The notes under the pieces: model-generated
Databases searched by the model: none
What the model saw: the letters and a program-made list of their open reading frames with translations, nothing else
What the model was told of the DNA's origin: nothing
Part shown: piece after piece, positions 56,646 through 64,000 of the stretch
Numbering within the stretch: position 1 is the first letter of the stretch
Layout: each line of letters begins with the position of its first letter
From: Gordonibacter sp. Marseille-P4307
Lineage (GTDB): Bacteria > Actinomycetota > Coriobacteriia > Coriobacteriales > Eggerthellaceae
Reading direction: 5' to 3'
Assembly: GCF_900604965.1 (NCBI RefSeq)
Contig: NZ_UWPD01000001.1
Span: 248,001-312,000 of the forward strand
Length of the DNA: 64,000 nt
Made by a program: the position numbers and the translations under genes

Positions 56646-57559
56646 GGCCGGATTCCTTTCGTCTCGGCGGCGGCCAGGGCTTCGAGGGCCGACCTCTGCT
56701 CGTCGCTCAGCTCTGTGGGAACGAGCACGCCCACCTTGATCTTGAGGTCTCCCGAACCCGACCCCTTCACCCGCGGGGCGCCCTTGCCCTTGAGGGTAAG
56801 CACGGCACCATCCTGCGTGCCGGCGGGTACCTTCACGCGCACGCGGCCGCCCTCGGGAACGGGAACCACCACGCTTGCTCCCAGCGCGGCCTCGGAAATG
56901 CTGATGGGAACGTCGATGTGGACATCCGCGCCGTCACGGTGAAAATACTCGTGGGACTGGATCTTCGTGGTGATGAACAGATCGCCCGCCGCGCCCCCGT
57001 TTTCTCCGGGCATGCCACGGCCCTTGAAGCGCAAGCGGCCGCCATCGATTGCACCGGCGGGCACCTTCACCGATAGGGTCTCCTTATCGGAACGGCCGGG
57101 AACGCGCACCGTCACGCGCTTTTCCGCTCCCTTGAACGCCTCGTCGAACGTCACCGAAAGCGTTACGTTCGTATCGCGGCCCTTGCGGGCAACCGGACCG
57201 CGTGCGGTTCCTCCGAAGCCTCCGAAGCCTCCGAAGCCGTCGAAACCTAAGCCGCCGCCCTGGCGCAGAGACTCCAGTATCTCGGCCCAGCCCACAGTAC
57301 CGCCGAACATGTCGCCGACGTTGCCCCAACCACCCGGGATCCCGTTGGCCTCGGCAGTTCCGAACTGGTCGTACATTTGGCGCTTCTTGTCGTCGGACAG
57401 AACCTCGTACGCTTCGTTGATCTCCTTGAACCGAGCCTCGTCGCCGCCCGCGTCGGGATGGTGCGTGCGCGCCAGCTTGCGAAAGGCCTTCTTCACGTCA
57501 TCGGCAGAGGCATCGCGGGAAACGCCCAGCGTCTTGTAGTAATCGGGCTTGCTCTCCAT
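56636..57559 (-). CDS. DnaJ/CbpA-type co-chaperone without zinc finger
   Basis: A 307-residue J-protein. The J-domain has [25 protein letters not shown] and the HPD motif in [10 protein letters not shown] Gly/Phe-rich segment ([15 protein letters not shown]) follows, then two C-terminal peptide-binding domains. No Cys-x-x-Cys zinc repeats are present, so it is the CbpA/DnaJ-B type. It is the only J-protein in this operon. ATG at 57559 is chosen; an in-frame GTG at 57568 is possible. Confidence 0.94.
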   Translation of the reverse strand: MESKPDYYKTLGVSRDASADDVKKAFRKLARTHHPDAGGDEARFKEINEAYEVLSDDKKRQMYDQFGTAEANGIPGGWGNVGDMFGGTVGWAEILESLRQGGGLGFDGFGGFGGFGGTARGPVARKGRDTNVTLSVTFDEAFKGAEKRVTVRVPGRSDKETLSVKVPAGAIDGGRLRFKGRGMPGENGGAAGDLFITTKIQSHEYFHRDGADVHIDVPISISEAALGASVVVPVPEGGRVRVKVPAGTQDGAVLTLKGKGAPRVKGSGSGDLKIKVGVLVPTELSDEQRSALEALAAAETKGIRPWE

Positions 57560-57605
57560 GCTTCCCACCGCCTTTCTCGTATACCGCTGCGGTCTCGGGG
57601 CGATC

Positions 57606-57637
57606 GGGTCCGCCCCTTGGAAAGCAGGGGCGGACCC
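57606..57637 (-). promoter_or_regulatory. strong hairpin between grpE and the dnaJ-type gene
   Basis: GGGTCCGCCCCT and AGGGGCGGACCC (12-bp perfect stem, 8-base loop) lie in the 103-base gap. A partial third copy of the arm lies at 57645-57655. No T-run follows. It may be a processing or attenuating site that separates dnaK-grpE from the rest. Confidence 0.5.
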
Positions 57638-57662
57638 GCTCGATCCGCCCCTGCCGTTTCAG

Positions 57663-58358
57663 CTATTCTTCAACCTCGGGTTTTTCCCTTTTCGGGCCGC
57701 CCGAAGTAATGGTCACCATCGCGGGGCGCAGAACCTTCTTGCCCATGCGGTAGCCCTTCTGGTAGACCTGCGCCACCGTTTCGTCGGGAACCGCGGCATC
57801 CTCTACCGTGCCGACCGCCTGGGCCGAGAGCGCATCGAACGCCTCTCCCACCGGGTCTATAACCTCGAGTCCGGTCTTGCGCAACGTGCCGGACAGCTTG
57901 TTGCCGACCGCCCGAACGCCCTCCAGCAGCCCCGTCTCGCCGTTTGCCTCGGCGTACGAGATAGTGCGCTCGAAGTCGTCCAGCAGCGGAATCAGCTCGC
58001 CGACCAGCTTCTCGTTGGCGCGCAGCTTTTCATCCTCGCGCTGCTCGGCCATGCGGCGGCGGTACGTATCCCACTCCGCATGGAGTCGAACGTACTTGTC
58101 CTGCCAGTCGGCGCACTCTTTGCGTGCCGTTTCAAGCTCTTGCTCGAGCGAGGCTCCGGCTGATGCCACAACCTCTTCGGCCTCGGCGATCAGATCGTCT
58201 GCCGAGGGAGGGTCGGCGACGGGCGCTTCACCCGCCGCCCGACCCTCGGCCACCCGACTCGCGGAAGGCCCGGTACCGTCATCGACGCAGTTCGGGTCGG
58301 TTCCCTGAACGCCGTCGCGATCCTCGCGGTCGTCGGAGTACTCGTTGGGCTGCTCCAT
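57663..58358 (-). CDS. grpE: nucleotide exchange factor GrpE
   Basis: A 231-residue protein. An acidic, low-complexity N-terminus of about 80 residues is followed by the long helix (ARKECADWQDKYVRLHAEWDTYRRR) and the beta domain ending in VYQKGYRMGKKVLRPAMVTI, the GrpE hallmark. It releases ADP from DnaK. Just after dnaK by 5 bases. Confidence 0.96.
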   Translation of the reverse strand: MEQPNEYSDDREDRDGVQGTDPNCVDDGTGPSASRVAEGRAAGEAPVADPPSADDLIAEAEEVVASAGASLEQELETARKECADWQDKYVRLHAEWDTYRRRMAEQREDEKLRANEKLVGELIPLLDDFERTISYAEANGETGLLEGVRAVGNKLSGTLRKTGLEVIDPVGEAFDALSAQAVGTVEDAAVPDETVAQVYQKGYRMGKKVLRPAMVTITSGGPKREKPEVEE

Positions 58359-58363
58359 GAGAA

Positions 58364-60280
58364 CTACTTCCCTTCTTTGCCGTCGTTATTGTCGTCAACG
58401 ACCTCGTAGTCGGCCTCGATGGTGCCGTCATCGGCAGGAGCGGCCTGCGCGCCGGCACCGGCGGCTGCACCATCGGCTCCGGCCTGCGAGTACGCCACCT
58501 CGGCCAGCTTGTAACCGGCGGCCTGAAGCTTCTCGGAAGCAGCCTTGATAGCCTCGACATCGGTGCCCTCGAGCGCCTTTTTGGTCTCGGCGATGGCCTC
58601 CTCGGCCTGCTGCCTCGAGTCGGCCGGAACCTTGTCGCCCAACTCGTCAAGCGTCTGCTGCGTGGCGTTCACCAGGGAGTCGGCGTTGTTGCGCGTCTCG
58701 ACCTCCTGCTTGCGAGCCTCATCGGCGGCGGCGTTTTCCTCGGCGTCCTTCACCATGCGCTCGACCTCGTCGTCGGACAGAGCGGTGGATCCCGAGATGG
58801 TGATCTGCTGCTGCTTGCCGGTGCTGAGATCCTTGGCGGACACGTTCACGATGCCGTTGGCGTCGATGTCGAAGGTCACCTCGATCTGGGGGATGCCGCG
58901 ACGAGCTGCGGGGATGCCGGTAAGCTGGAAGCGGCCCAGGGTCTTGTTGTCGTGGGCCATGGGGCGCTCGCCCTGCAGCACGTGGATCTCGACGGAAGTC
59001 TGGTTGTCAGCGGCCGTGGAGTACACCTCGGTCTTGCGCGTGGGGATGGTGGTGTTGCGATCGATCATCTTGGTCATCACGCCGCCCATGGTCTCGACAC
59101 CCAAAGAGAGCGGGGTGACGTCCAGAAGCAGGATCCCCTCCACGTCGCCGGAAAGCACGCCGCCCTGAACGGCTGCGCCCATCGCCACAACCTCGTCGGG
59201 GTTCACTGACATGTTGGGCTGCTTGCCGGTCATCTGCTTGGCAAGTTCCTGGACTGCCGGCATACGGGTGGATCCGCCCACCAAGATGACCTCGTCGATC
59301 TCGCCGGTCGACAGCCCTGCGTCGCGCAGCGCCTGCTCGACGGGCTTGCGGCAGCGATCCAGAAGGTCTTTGGTGATGCGCTCGAACTCCGCGCGGGTCA
59401 GCGTGTAGTCGAGATGCTTGGGGCCGCTCGCATCAGCCGTGATGAAGGGCAGGTTGATATTCGCCTGGCTGGTGGAGGAAAGCTCCATCTTCGCCTTCTC
59501 GGCGGCTTCCTTCAGGCGCTGAAGGGCCATCTTGTCGGCACGCAGATCGATGTTGTTCTCGGTCTTGAACTTGTCGGCGATCCAGTCGATGACACGCTGA
59601 TCCCAGTCGTCGCCGCCCAGATGGTTGTCACCGGCAGTGGAAGCGACCTCGAAAACGCCGTCGCCCAGCTCGAGCACCGACACGTCGAAGGTGCCGCCGC
59701 CCAGGTCGAACACGAGGATCTTCTGATCCTTGTTCGTCTTGTCGAGGCCGTAGGCCAAAGCCGCCGCCGTGGGCTCGTTGATGATGCGCAGAACCTCGAG
59801 TCCGGCGATCTTGCCGGCATCCTTGGTGGCCTGGCGCTGGGCGTCGTTGAAGTACGCGGGAACGGTGATAACGGCCTGGGTGATAGTCGAGCCCACCTGC
59901 TTCTCGGCGTCGGACTTCAGCTTCTGCAGCACCATGGCCGAAATCTCCTCGGGGGTGTAGTGCTTGCCGTCGATCGAGACGACGGCACGGCCGTCCTTGC
60001 CGGCCTCGACGTTGTAGGCGATGGTTTTGCGCTCTTCGGAGGTCTCGTTGTACGAACGGCCGATGAAGCGCTTGACGGATGCCACGGTGTTCTCGGGGTT
60101 GGTGACGGCCTGGTTCTTCGCAGCCTTGCCGACGACGCGCTCGCCGTCCTTGCGGAAACCCTCGACGGAGGGGGTGGTGCGATCGCCTTCGGCGTTCACC
60201 AGGATTTCGGGCTCGCTTCCCTCCATAACGGCCATCGCCGAATTGGTGGTGCCCAGATCGATGCCAAGAATCTTTGCCAT
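58364..60280 (-). CDS. dnaK: Hsp70 chaperone DnaK
   Basis: A 638-residue chaperone. It has [48 protein letters not shown] and [12 protein letters not shown] in the ATPase domain. The substrate domain follows and the EEVD-like acidic end is replaced by a tail rich in Ala and Asp. GAGAGGAAG precedes the ATG. First gene of the heat-shock operon. Confidence 0.98.
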   Translation of the reverse strand: MAKILGIDLGTTNSAMAVMEGSEPEILVNAEGDRTTPSVEGFRKDGERVVGKAAKNQAVTNPENTVASVKRFIGRSYNETSEERKTIAYNVEAGKDGRAVVSIDGKHYTPEEISAMVLQKLKSDAEKQVGSTITQAVITVPAYFNDAQRQATKDAGKIAGLEVLRIINEPTAAALAYGLDKTNKDQKILVFDLGGGTFDVSVLELGDGVFEVASTAGDNHLGGDDWDQRVIDWIADKFKTENNIDLRADKMALQRLKEAAEKAKMELSSTSQANINLPFITADASGPKHLDYTLTRAEFERITKDLLDRCRKPVEQALRDAGLSTGEIDEVILVGGSTRMPAVQELAKQMTGKQPNMSVNPDEVVAMGAAVQGGVLSGDVEGILLLDVTPLSLGVETMGGVMTKMIDRNTTIPTRKTEVYSTAADNQTSVEIHVLQGERPMAHDNKTLGRFQLTGIPAARRGIPQIEVTFDIDANGIVNVSAKDLSTGKQQQITISGSTALSDDEVERMVKDAEENAAADEARKQEVETRNNADSLVNATQQTLDELGDKVPADSRQQAEEAIAETKKALEGTDVEAIKAASEKLQAAGYKLAEVAYSQAGADGAAAGAGAQAAPADDGTIEADYEVVDDNNDGKEGK

Positions 60281-60385
60281 GATAACTTCCTCTCGTTGAA
60301 GTGTTGGTACCGAAGTAAGCGACGCTGCAACCGCGTCGTGAAAGCGATCTCGCTTCAGTTCGTAAGATTACTTTCGATGGTTTGC

Positions 60386-60415
60386 AGTATGAAATCTAAG
60401 TCGATACATGTCAAG
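60386..60415 (-). promoter_or_regulatory. dnaK promoter with degenerate HAIR-like repeat
   Basis: TTGACA (60414-60409), 17-base spacer, CATACT (60391-60386) on the minus strand. Overlapping it, CTTGACA and ACTTAGA are separated by exactly 7 bases (60395-60415), the spacing of the HAIR box (CTTGAGT-N7-ACTCAAG) but with 9 of 14 matches only. It is the likely HspR target. Confidence 0.6.
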
Positions 60416-60484
60416 TTTCTTCATAATTGTATTTCATATTTTATTCAGAGAAGTTATCAATTAATCTGCTATCAGGCAAAACAA

Positions 60485-60513
60485 GAGGCGGCCTCCGTTT
60501 CGGAAACCGCCTC
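60485..60513 (-). terminator. terminator of the ferredoxin gene
   Basis: On the minus strand GAGGCGG pairs with CCGCCTC, with inner CCG/CGG pairing and an AAA loop, followed by TTGTTTTG. It is 48 bases after the ferredoxin stop. The region 60416-60560 shows no gene. Confidence 0.8.
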
Positions 60514-60560
60514 AAATGTGTGCATAGATCTCAGTCCGACCGTATAAGGTCGCGCCGCCG

Positions 60561-60749
60561 CTACTCGTCCACGATCTCGGTGATGGCGCCCATGGGGCAC
60601 TCTTCGAGGCAGTCGCCGCAACCGATGCAGCTATCCTCGTTCACGACCTCGGCGATCCCCCCGGGAACCTCGAGCGTCTCCTGCGGGCATGCGTCCACGC
60701 AGATACCGCAGCCGATGCACTCGTCAGCGTCGATGATAGGATGTGGCAT
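60561..60749 (-). CDS. 2[4Fe-4S] ferredoxin
   Basis: A 62-residue ferredoxin with two complete cluster motifs, CIGCGICVDACP and CIGCGDCLEECP. An acidic protein that carries low-potential electrons in anaerobes. AAGGAG precedes the ATG. It has its own promoter and terminator, so it is monocistronic. Confidence 0.96.
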   Translation of the reverse strand: MPHPIIDADECIGCGICVDACPQETLEVPGGIAEVVNEDSCIGCGDCLEECPMGAITEIVDE

Positions 60750-60816
60750 AGCTAAACTCCTTCTCGTCTTGCATATTCCAAAGGCCGATACGACCCTCCC
60801 CGAAACTCTCTTGCGC

Positions 60817-60844
60817 AAGATATCATGCGAACCCCGATTTTCAA
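60817..60844 (-). promoter_or_regulatory. ferredoxin promoter
   Basis: TTGAAA (60844-60839), 16-base spacer, TATCTT (60822-60817) on the minus strand, about 70 bases before the start codon. Confidence 0.55.
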
Positions 60845-60925
60845 GGAAAGATGTGAAATTTCCAAGGGACGGCAAGAATACGCTTGCCAGCGCCTCAAAA
60901 CCGCCGGCGGACGAACCTCGAGGAG

Positions 60926-61948
60926 CTAGCAGATACGGGGCAGCTGCTCGCCCACCAGCATGTCGAGGATGCGCGTACCGCCGATGGAGGTGCGGATAAG
61001 CGCCTTGGGGCCGCGCTCGAGCTTCATATCCCGCACCTCTCCGATCAGCGCCGCATCGCTGCCGTACCTGTCCGACCTCATAGCCTCGAGCGCGGCTTGG
61101 GCCTCGTCGGCGGGAACGACGCACACTATCTTTCCCTCGTTGGCAACCTGCATCACGTCGTACCCCAGCATCTCGCATGCTCCGGCAACCGATGGCTTCA
61201 CCGGAACCGCATCCTGATCGACGACCATATCGACCTGCGCCTGAGAAGCGAACTCGTTCAGCGTCGACGAGATGCCCCCGCGCGTCGGGTCGCGAAAGCA
61301 GCGCACGTTCGGAGCCGCCTTCAAAACGGCGGCGATCAGGTGGTTCAAAGGCGCCGCATCGGTTTTCACGTCAGCGGAAAACGACAGGGACTCGCGGCAG
61401 CTCATGATGGTGATGCCGTGGTCTCCCAGGGTCCCCGACACGAGGATCTTGTCGCCCGGACGAATACGGGCGCCCCCCAGATTCACATTCGCGGGGATGA
61501 ACCCTATGCCGGTCGTGTTGATGAACACCCCGTCGCCGTGTCCGCGGTTCACCACCTTGGTATCCCCCGTCACCAGGCGCACGCCCGCCTCGGCCGCCGC
61601 GTCCGCCATGCTCGCGCAGATGCGCTTGAGGTTCCGGATGGGATACCCCTCTTCGAGGACGAACCCGCACGATAGGTATTTCGGTACGGCGCCGCTGGTG
61701 GCGACGTCGTTCACCGTCCCGCACACCGCAAGCCTGCCGATGTCTCCCCCGGGAAAGAAGTGCGGGGAGACCACGAAGCTGTCGGTGGAAAACGCCATGC
61801 GCTCTCCGGACGCCGGAGCCTCAAGCACCGCCGCATCGTCTCCGCGCAACAGCTCTTCGCCCGCATAGGCCTCGAAGAACACCTCGTCGATGATGCGCTT
61901 CATCATCGAGCCCCCCGACCCATGGCCAAGCATCACCGTTGCATCCAT
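60926..61948 (-). CDS. hypE: hydrogenase maturation protein HypE
   Basis: A 340-residue enzyme that dehydrates the HypF-transferred carbamoyl group to a cyano ligand of [NiFe] hydrogenases. It has MLGHGSGGSMM, the ATP-binding RGDDAAVL region, GGDIGRLAVCGTVNDVATSGA, and the essential C-terminal PRIC, whose cysteine carries the thiocyanate. No hypA, B, C, D or F is seen beside it, so the set may be elsewhere. GGGGGTGAG precedes the ATG. Confidence 0.96.
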   Translation of the reverse strand: MDATVMLGHGSGGSMMKRIIDEVFFEAYAGEELLRGDDAAVLEAPASGERMAFSTDSFVVSPHFFPGGDIGRLAVCGTVNDVATSGAVPKYLSCGFVLEEGYPIRNLKRICASMADAAAEAGVRLVTGDTKVVNRGHGDGVFINTTGIGFIPANVNLGGARIRPGDKILVSGTLGDHGITIMSCRESLSFSADVKTDAAPLNHLIAAVLKAAPNVRCFRDPTRGGISSTLNEFASQAQVDMVVDQDAVPVKPSVAGACEMLGYDVMQVANEGKIVCVVPADEAQAALEAMRSDRYGSDAALIGEVRDMKLERGPKALIRTSIGGTRILDMLVGEQLPRIC

Positions 61949-62011
61949 GACTCACCCCCGAACGAAAGGGGCCGGTGCTGAACCGACCCGAACCCTCAAA
62001 ACGCAGATGCC

Positions 62012-62440
62012 TTAATCCGGTTGCCCCGCATCGGCTGTGGTAAGCACCAAGCCGCCGTTTTTCACGCCCTTAGTTCCCAGAATGCGGTGCGCGATATCCT
62101 GCACGTCGGTCGTCTCGCCGCGCAGGATGATCACCTCGAGGCAATTATCCTCATCCATGTGAACGTGCGTGGTTGAAACCACCGATCCGTAGGAATGGTG
62201 TTGCACATGATGCAGCTTTTCCTGCACGTCGCTTGCATGGTGGTTGTACACGATGGTAAGCGTGCCCACCACCTCGACCCCCGGATCGGCCACGCGATCT
62301 TCGACGAGAGCTTCGCGCACCAGGTCGCGCACCACTTCGCTGCGGTTTTTCGCCAGTCCGCGCTTCGCCACCAGCGCATCGAAGCGCATCAGCAGGTCTT
62401 CGGGCATGGCGACGGAAAATCGAACCAGCTCGTTTCCCAT
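62012..62440 (-). CDS. nikR: nickel-responsive regulator NikR
   Basis: A 142-residue ribbon-helix-helix repressor. The N-terminus (RFSVAMPEDLLMRFD) binds DNA. The ACT-like C-terminal half carries the nickel ligands His81, His92, His94 and Cys100, in the same pattern as His76, His87, His89 and Cys95 of E. coli NikR. It fits with hypE next door. It overlaps no gene and is 7 bases after a small ORF that shares its transcript. Confidence 0.95.
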   Translation of the reverse strand: MGNELVRFSVAMPEDLLMRFDALVAKRGLAKNRSEVVRDLVREALVEDRVADPGVEVVGTLTIVYNHHASDVQEKLHHVQHHSYGSVVSTTHVHMDEDNCLEVIILRGETTDVQDIAHRILGTKGVKNGGLVLTTADAGQPD

Positions 62441-62447
62441 AGCGGCG

Positions 62448-62702
62448 CTACACCAGGCTCACGGTTACGTTGGAAATGGCCTCGGCATCGTCTTCCAGCG
62501 CGTCTTTCGCGTCGCCCAACAGGGCGCGAACCTCGTCGAGCTTGTGCTGGACCTCGTGCAGCTTCTCTCCGGTAAGGGCGAAGCCGCCGTCGGCCGCCCT
62601 ATGCGCAAGCGTATGCGACCAGCGGCGCTCGATTTTGATGTGGTCGTCGATTTGCTCGATCATCTGCTCGAACTGACCCGTGTTCACTCCGTTGGTGCAC
62701 AT
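62448..62702 (-). CDS. small helical, His-containing protein upstream of nikR
   Basis: An 84-residue protein predicted to be almost all helix. It has one Cys near the N-terminus and five His (at 21, 30, 34, 49 and 53), heptad-like spacing (LHEVQHKLDEVRALLGDAKDAL) and an acidic end. No family is recognised. AGGAGG precedes the ATG. First gene of the nikR operon, so nickel or hydrogenase linkage is possible. Confidence 0.75.
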   Translation of the reverse strand: MCTNGVNTGQFEQMIEQIDDHIKIERRWSHTLAHRAADGGFALTGEKLHEVQHKLDEVRALLGDAKDALEDDAEAISNVTVSLV

Positions 62703-62720
62703 AAGAACCTCCTGGAATCA

Positions 62721-62790
62721 TCCCGTGCGGCCGCAACGACCGCATCTGATTGCTATCATCAGTTATACGGGCGCACGGGATTCCGATCAA
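62721..62790 (-). promoter_or_regulatory. nikR operon promoter flanked by inverted repeat
   Basis: On the minus strand TTGATC (62790-62785), a 17-base spacer, TATAAC (62767-62762). TCCCGTGCG (62721-62729) and CGCACGGGA (62772-62780) are perfect arms 42 bases apart around the -10 box and start site. They may be a regulator site or form RNA structure. Confidence 0.6.
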
Positions 62791-62798
62791 GACTTGGT

Positions 62799-63326
62799 GT
62801 GATATTAAAATTGACCAGTAACATTTACAACATAAACCAGCGCGCGGCATGGGATGCCTTCTCCGCGCACCTTGCCGGGAGCGAGGCGGGCCTTCTGCTT
62901 GCGATAAGCGAAACCGAACTGAGCCCGACCGCTCGGCAAGCGCTGGACAACTCGGCGAAAGCGCTGGGATACGGCAAGGGGGCCTGCACGTTCGCATGCG
63001 TGCAACCTGCATCAGCATCGCAAGATACGCCCGGGGAAACAGCCGCCCCGAGCCTCGACGCCCATTCGCTGAAGCTTCTGGTGGAAGGAATCGACCCTTT
63101 AGCGCTGGTGGCTTCCGACGCCGCAGCGCTCCAGCTTGTGCAGCAAGCCTACCCCGATTCCACGTTCAGTCCGCGACAAGCGAACGCAAAGCGCGGTGCA
63201 TGCTGGTTCGGGAGCGCCCTCGGAAGAACCGTCGTGGCCTTCGAGCGTTTCGAGGGGATGCTGGGCGACGCTGGCGACAAGCAGCACGCCTGGGCGCTTC
63301 TGAAGAAACTGCCGCACCTGGATTAA
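62799..63326 (+). CDS. hypothetical protein (start uncertain)
   Basis: Up to 175 residues from a GTG at 62799; TTG at 62811 is an alternative. Neither has a clear ribosome site, so the start is uncertain. The sequence opens TSNIYNINQRAAWDAFSAHLAG, followed by an Ala/Leu-rich region (LLLAISETELSPTARQALDNS), LKLLVEGIDPLALVASDAAALQLVQQAYP and a conserved-looking end (RTVVAFERFEGML). No membrane helix. It may be a uracil-DNA-glycosylase-like domain remnant, but this is a guess. Divergent from the nikR operon. Confidence 0.6.
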   Translation: MILKLTSNIYNINQRAAWDAFSAHLAGSEAGLLLAISETELSPTARQALDNSAKALGYGKGACTFACVQPASASQDTPGETAAPSLDAHSLKLLVEGIDPLALVASDAAALQLVQQAYPDSTFSPRQANAKRGACWFGSALGRTVVAFERFEGMLGDAGDKQHAWALLKKLPHLD

Positions 63327-63344
63327 CGCCAAGCGAAAGATAAA

Positions 63345-63374
63345 GGCGCCCCGAAGCTTCCTGTTCGGGGCGCC
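63345..63374 (+). terminator. hairpin after the hypothetical gene
   Basis: GGCGCCCCGAA (63345-63355) pairs perfectly with TTCGGGGCGCC (63364-63374), 18 bases after the stop. No T-run follows. Confidence 0.65.
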
Positions 63375-63497
63375 TCGCATTCGAGAGAGAGAACCGAAGC
63401 CCTGAGAGAGGGATGGGGCTGCGGCTAAGACAGGCGAATGCGGAATGGAGCGAGGGAGGGGGCCTCATCTCCAACTCTGCAACCCAGTATACGCTCT

Positions 63498-63521
63498 AAT
63501 TATTCTTAGTCAAGAATAATT
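63498..63521. promoter_or_regulatory. 24-bp palindrome, candidate operator
   Basis: AATTATTCTT and AAGAATAATT flank AGTC; arms pair perfectly. It lies in the AT-rich part of the 368-base gap before the TetR-type gene. The rest of 63375-63694 has no supported gene; an AAGGAG at 63529 has no start codon after it. Confidence 0.5.
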
Positions 63522-63682
63522 TAATCCAAGGAGCACCGAAGCATCGACCGAAAACTGGCCCCTCCTTGCAAACCCATTCCCACGACACCTATTTTCAACC
63601 GGTCGCCGGCAACGAACGCTCACGGCAGAACAAACCCGTCGTCGGCGCAGCGAGCTTCCCCCCCATCGTCGGTCGCATGCCT

Positions 63683-63688
63683 TACACT
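63683..63688 (+). promoter_or_regulatory. possible -10 box (TACACT) of the TetR-type gene
   Basis: TACACT ends 6 bases before the ATG at 63695, as at the BaiN-like gene. This suggests leaderless initiation, but there is no -35 match. Confidence 0.3.
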
Positions 63689-63694
63689 GGCTGC

Positions 63695-64000
63695 ATGGAT
63701 AAAACCGCCCGCACAAAGCAGAAGATCGAACGCGCATTCTGGGATCTGTACGCCCGCAAACCCGTCGAACGCATCTCCGTTCGCGAGATCACCGAAGCGG
63801 CCGGCTTCGCGCGCGGAACGTTTTACCTGCACTACCTGGATATCTACGACTTGCTGGACCAAGCCGAGCAGGCTCTTCTCGACGATATGGAGCGCTGCAT
63901 CGATCGCTGTCCCTCGAATCCGGGAAAGACCGATCTTATCGGCCTCATGACGCGCCTTTTAACGCTGTACGAGCGCAACCGCACGCAAATCGTTTTGCTG
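63695..64000 (+). CDS. TetR/AcrR family regulator (C-terminus outside window)
   Basis: Partial; 102 codons to the window edge. The N-terminal helix-turn-helix is typical: RTKQKIERAFWDLYARKPV, then ISVREITEAAGFARGTFYLHY, and LDIYDLLDQAEQALL. The rest is an Asp/Glu-rich helical start of the ligand domain. ATG at 63695 is chosen; an in-frame ATG at 63677 is possible. Ligand and targets unknown. Confidence 0.85.
   Translation, partial: MDKTARTKQKIERAFWDLYARKPVERISVREITEAAGFARGTFYLHYLDIYDLLDQAEQALLDDMERCIDRCPSNPGKTDLIGLMTRLLTLYERNRTQIVLL

Noticed and set aside
62244-62798. Extension of the hypothetical gene at 62799 to an upstream start at 62244
   Set aside because: It would overlap nikR and the small helical gene in antisense and has no conservation signal; the region is their coding strand.

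Overview
This 64 kb window is a dense, GC-rich bacterial chromosome segment. It carries no insertion sequence, phage gene, CRISPR array or rRNA. Its content suggests an actinobacterium of the class Coriobacteriia, most likely the Eggerthellaceae. The grounds are the GC-rich coding style, an HspR-type heat-shock operon, nickel/hydrogenase genes (hypE, nikR), several ferredoxin-like proteins, a fused SecDF and a mix of Shine-Dalgarno and apparently leaderless starts. The family assignment is inferred from content and rests on no database match. The region looks like core chromosome throughout.

Left part (1-12.7 kb): two flavoprotein oxidoreductases, then an organic-peroxide module (OhrR-type MarR regulator plus glutathione peroxidase with a palindromic operator candidate). 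Next is a Crp/Fnr-type regulator divergent from a 4Fe-4S protein, with a perfect 17-bp inverted repeat between them, then an AddAB-like helicase-nuclease pair, and a zinc-ribbon membrane protein.

Middle-left (12.7-27.3 kb): a sodium:solute symporter preceded by an apparently leaderless aromatic-rich leader peptide; a GH36 alpha-galactosidase; and a riboflavin uptake operon (FMN riboswitch, terminator, ribU, ecfA, ecfA', ecfT). Then come SecDF, a DUF1292 protein, and the queuosine genes tgt, queH and queA, with a HAD hydrolase inserted before tgt.

Middle (27.3-42.9 kb): cold-shock protein, ruvCAB, an MBL-fold hydrolase, YebC, a class I aldolase, small membrane proteins, and an envelope-stress-like pair (PRC-barrel protein and YtxH protein). 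An overlapping operon follows: serS, a membrane protein, a small protein resembling the N-terminal domain of cyanophycin synthetase, an aminotransferase and D-Ala-D-Ala ligase. A pyridoxamine-kinase-like gene comes after it.

Right part (43-64 kb): a membrane Ser/Thr kinase with a large insertion, tRNA-Leu(CAG), a methyltransferase, a LytS-like histidine kinase, a TauE/SafE permease, a glycosyltransferase and rsgA. Upstream of rsgA is a coupled trkH cluster with two unannotated partners, including a 44-residue membrane peptide. The complete dnaK-grpE-dnaJ(CbpA-like)-hspR-clpB operon follows. The window ends with a ferredoxin, hypE, a nikR operon and the start of a TetR-family regulator.

The best candidates for something not yet described are the symporter leader peptide (12840-12938), the stand-alone cyanophycin-synthetase-N-like protein in its overlapping operon (38712-39125), and the small-protein/trkH/OB-fold cluster (51024-53405).
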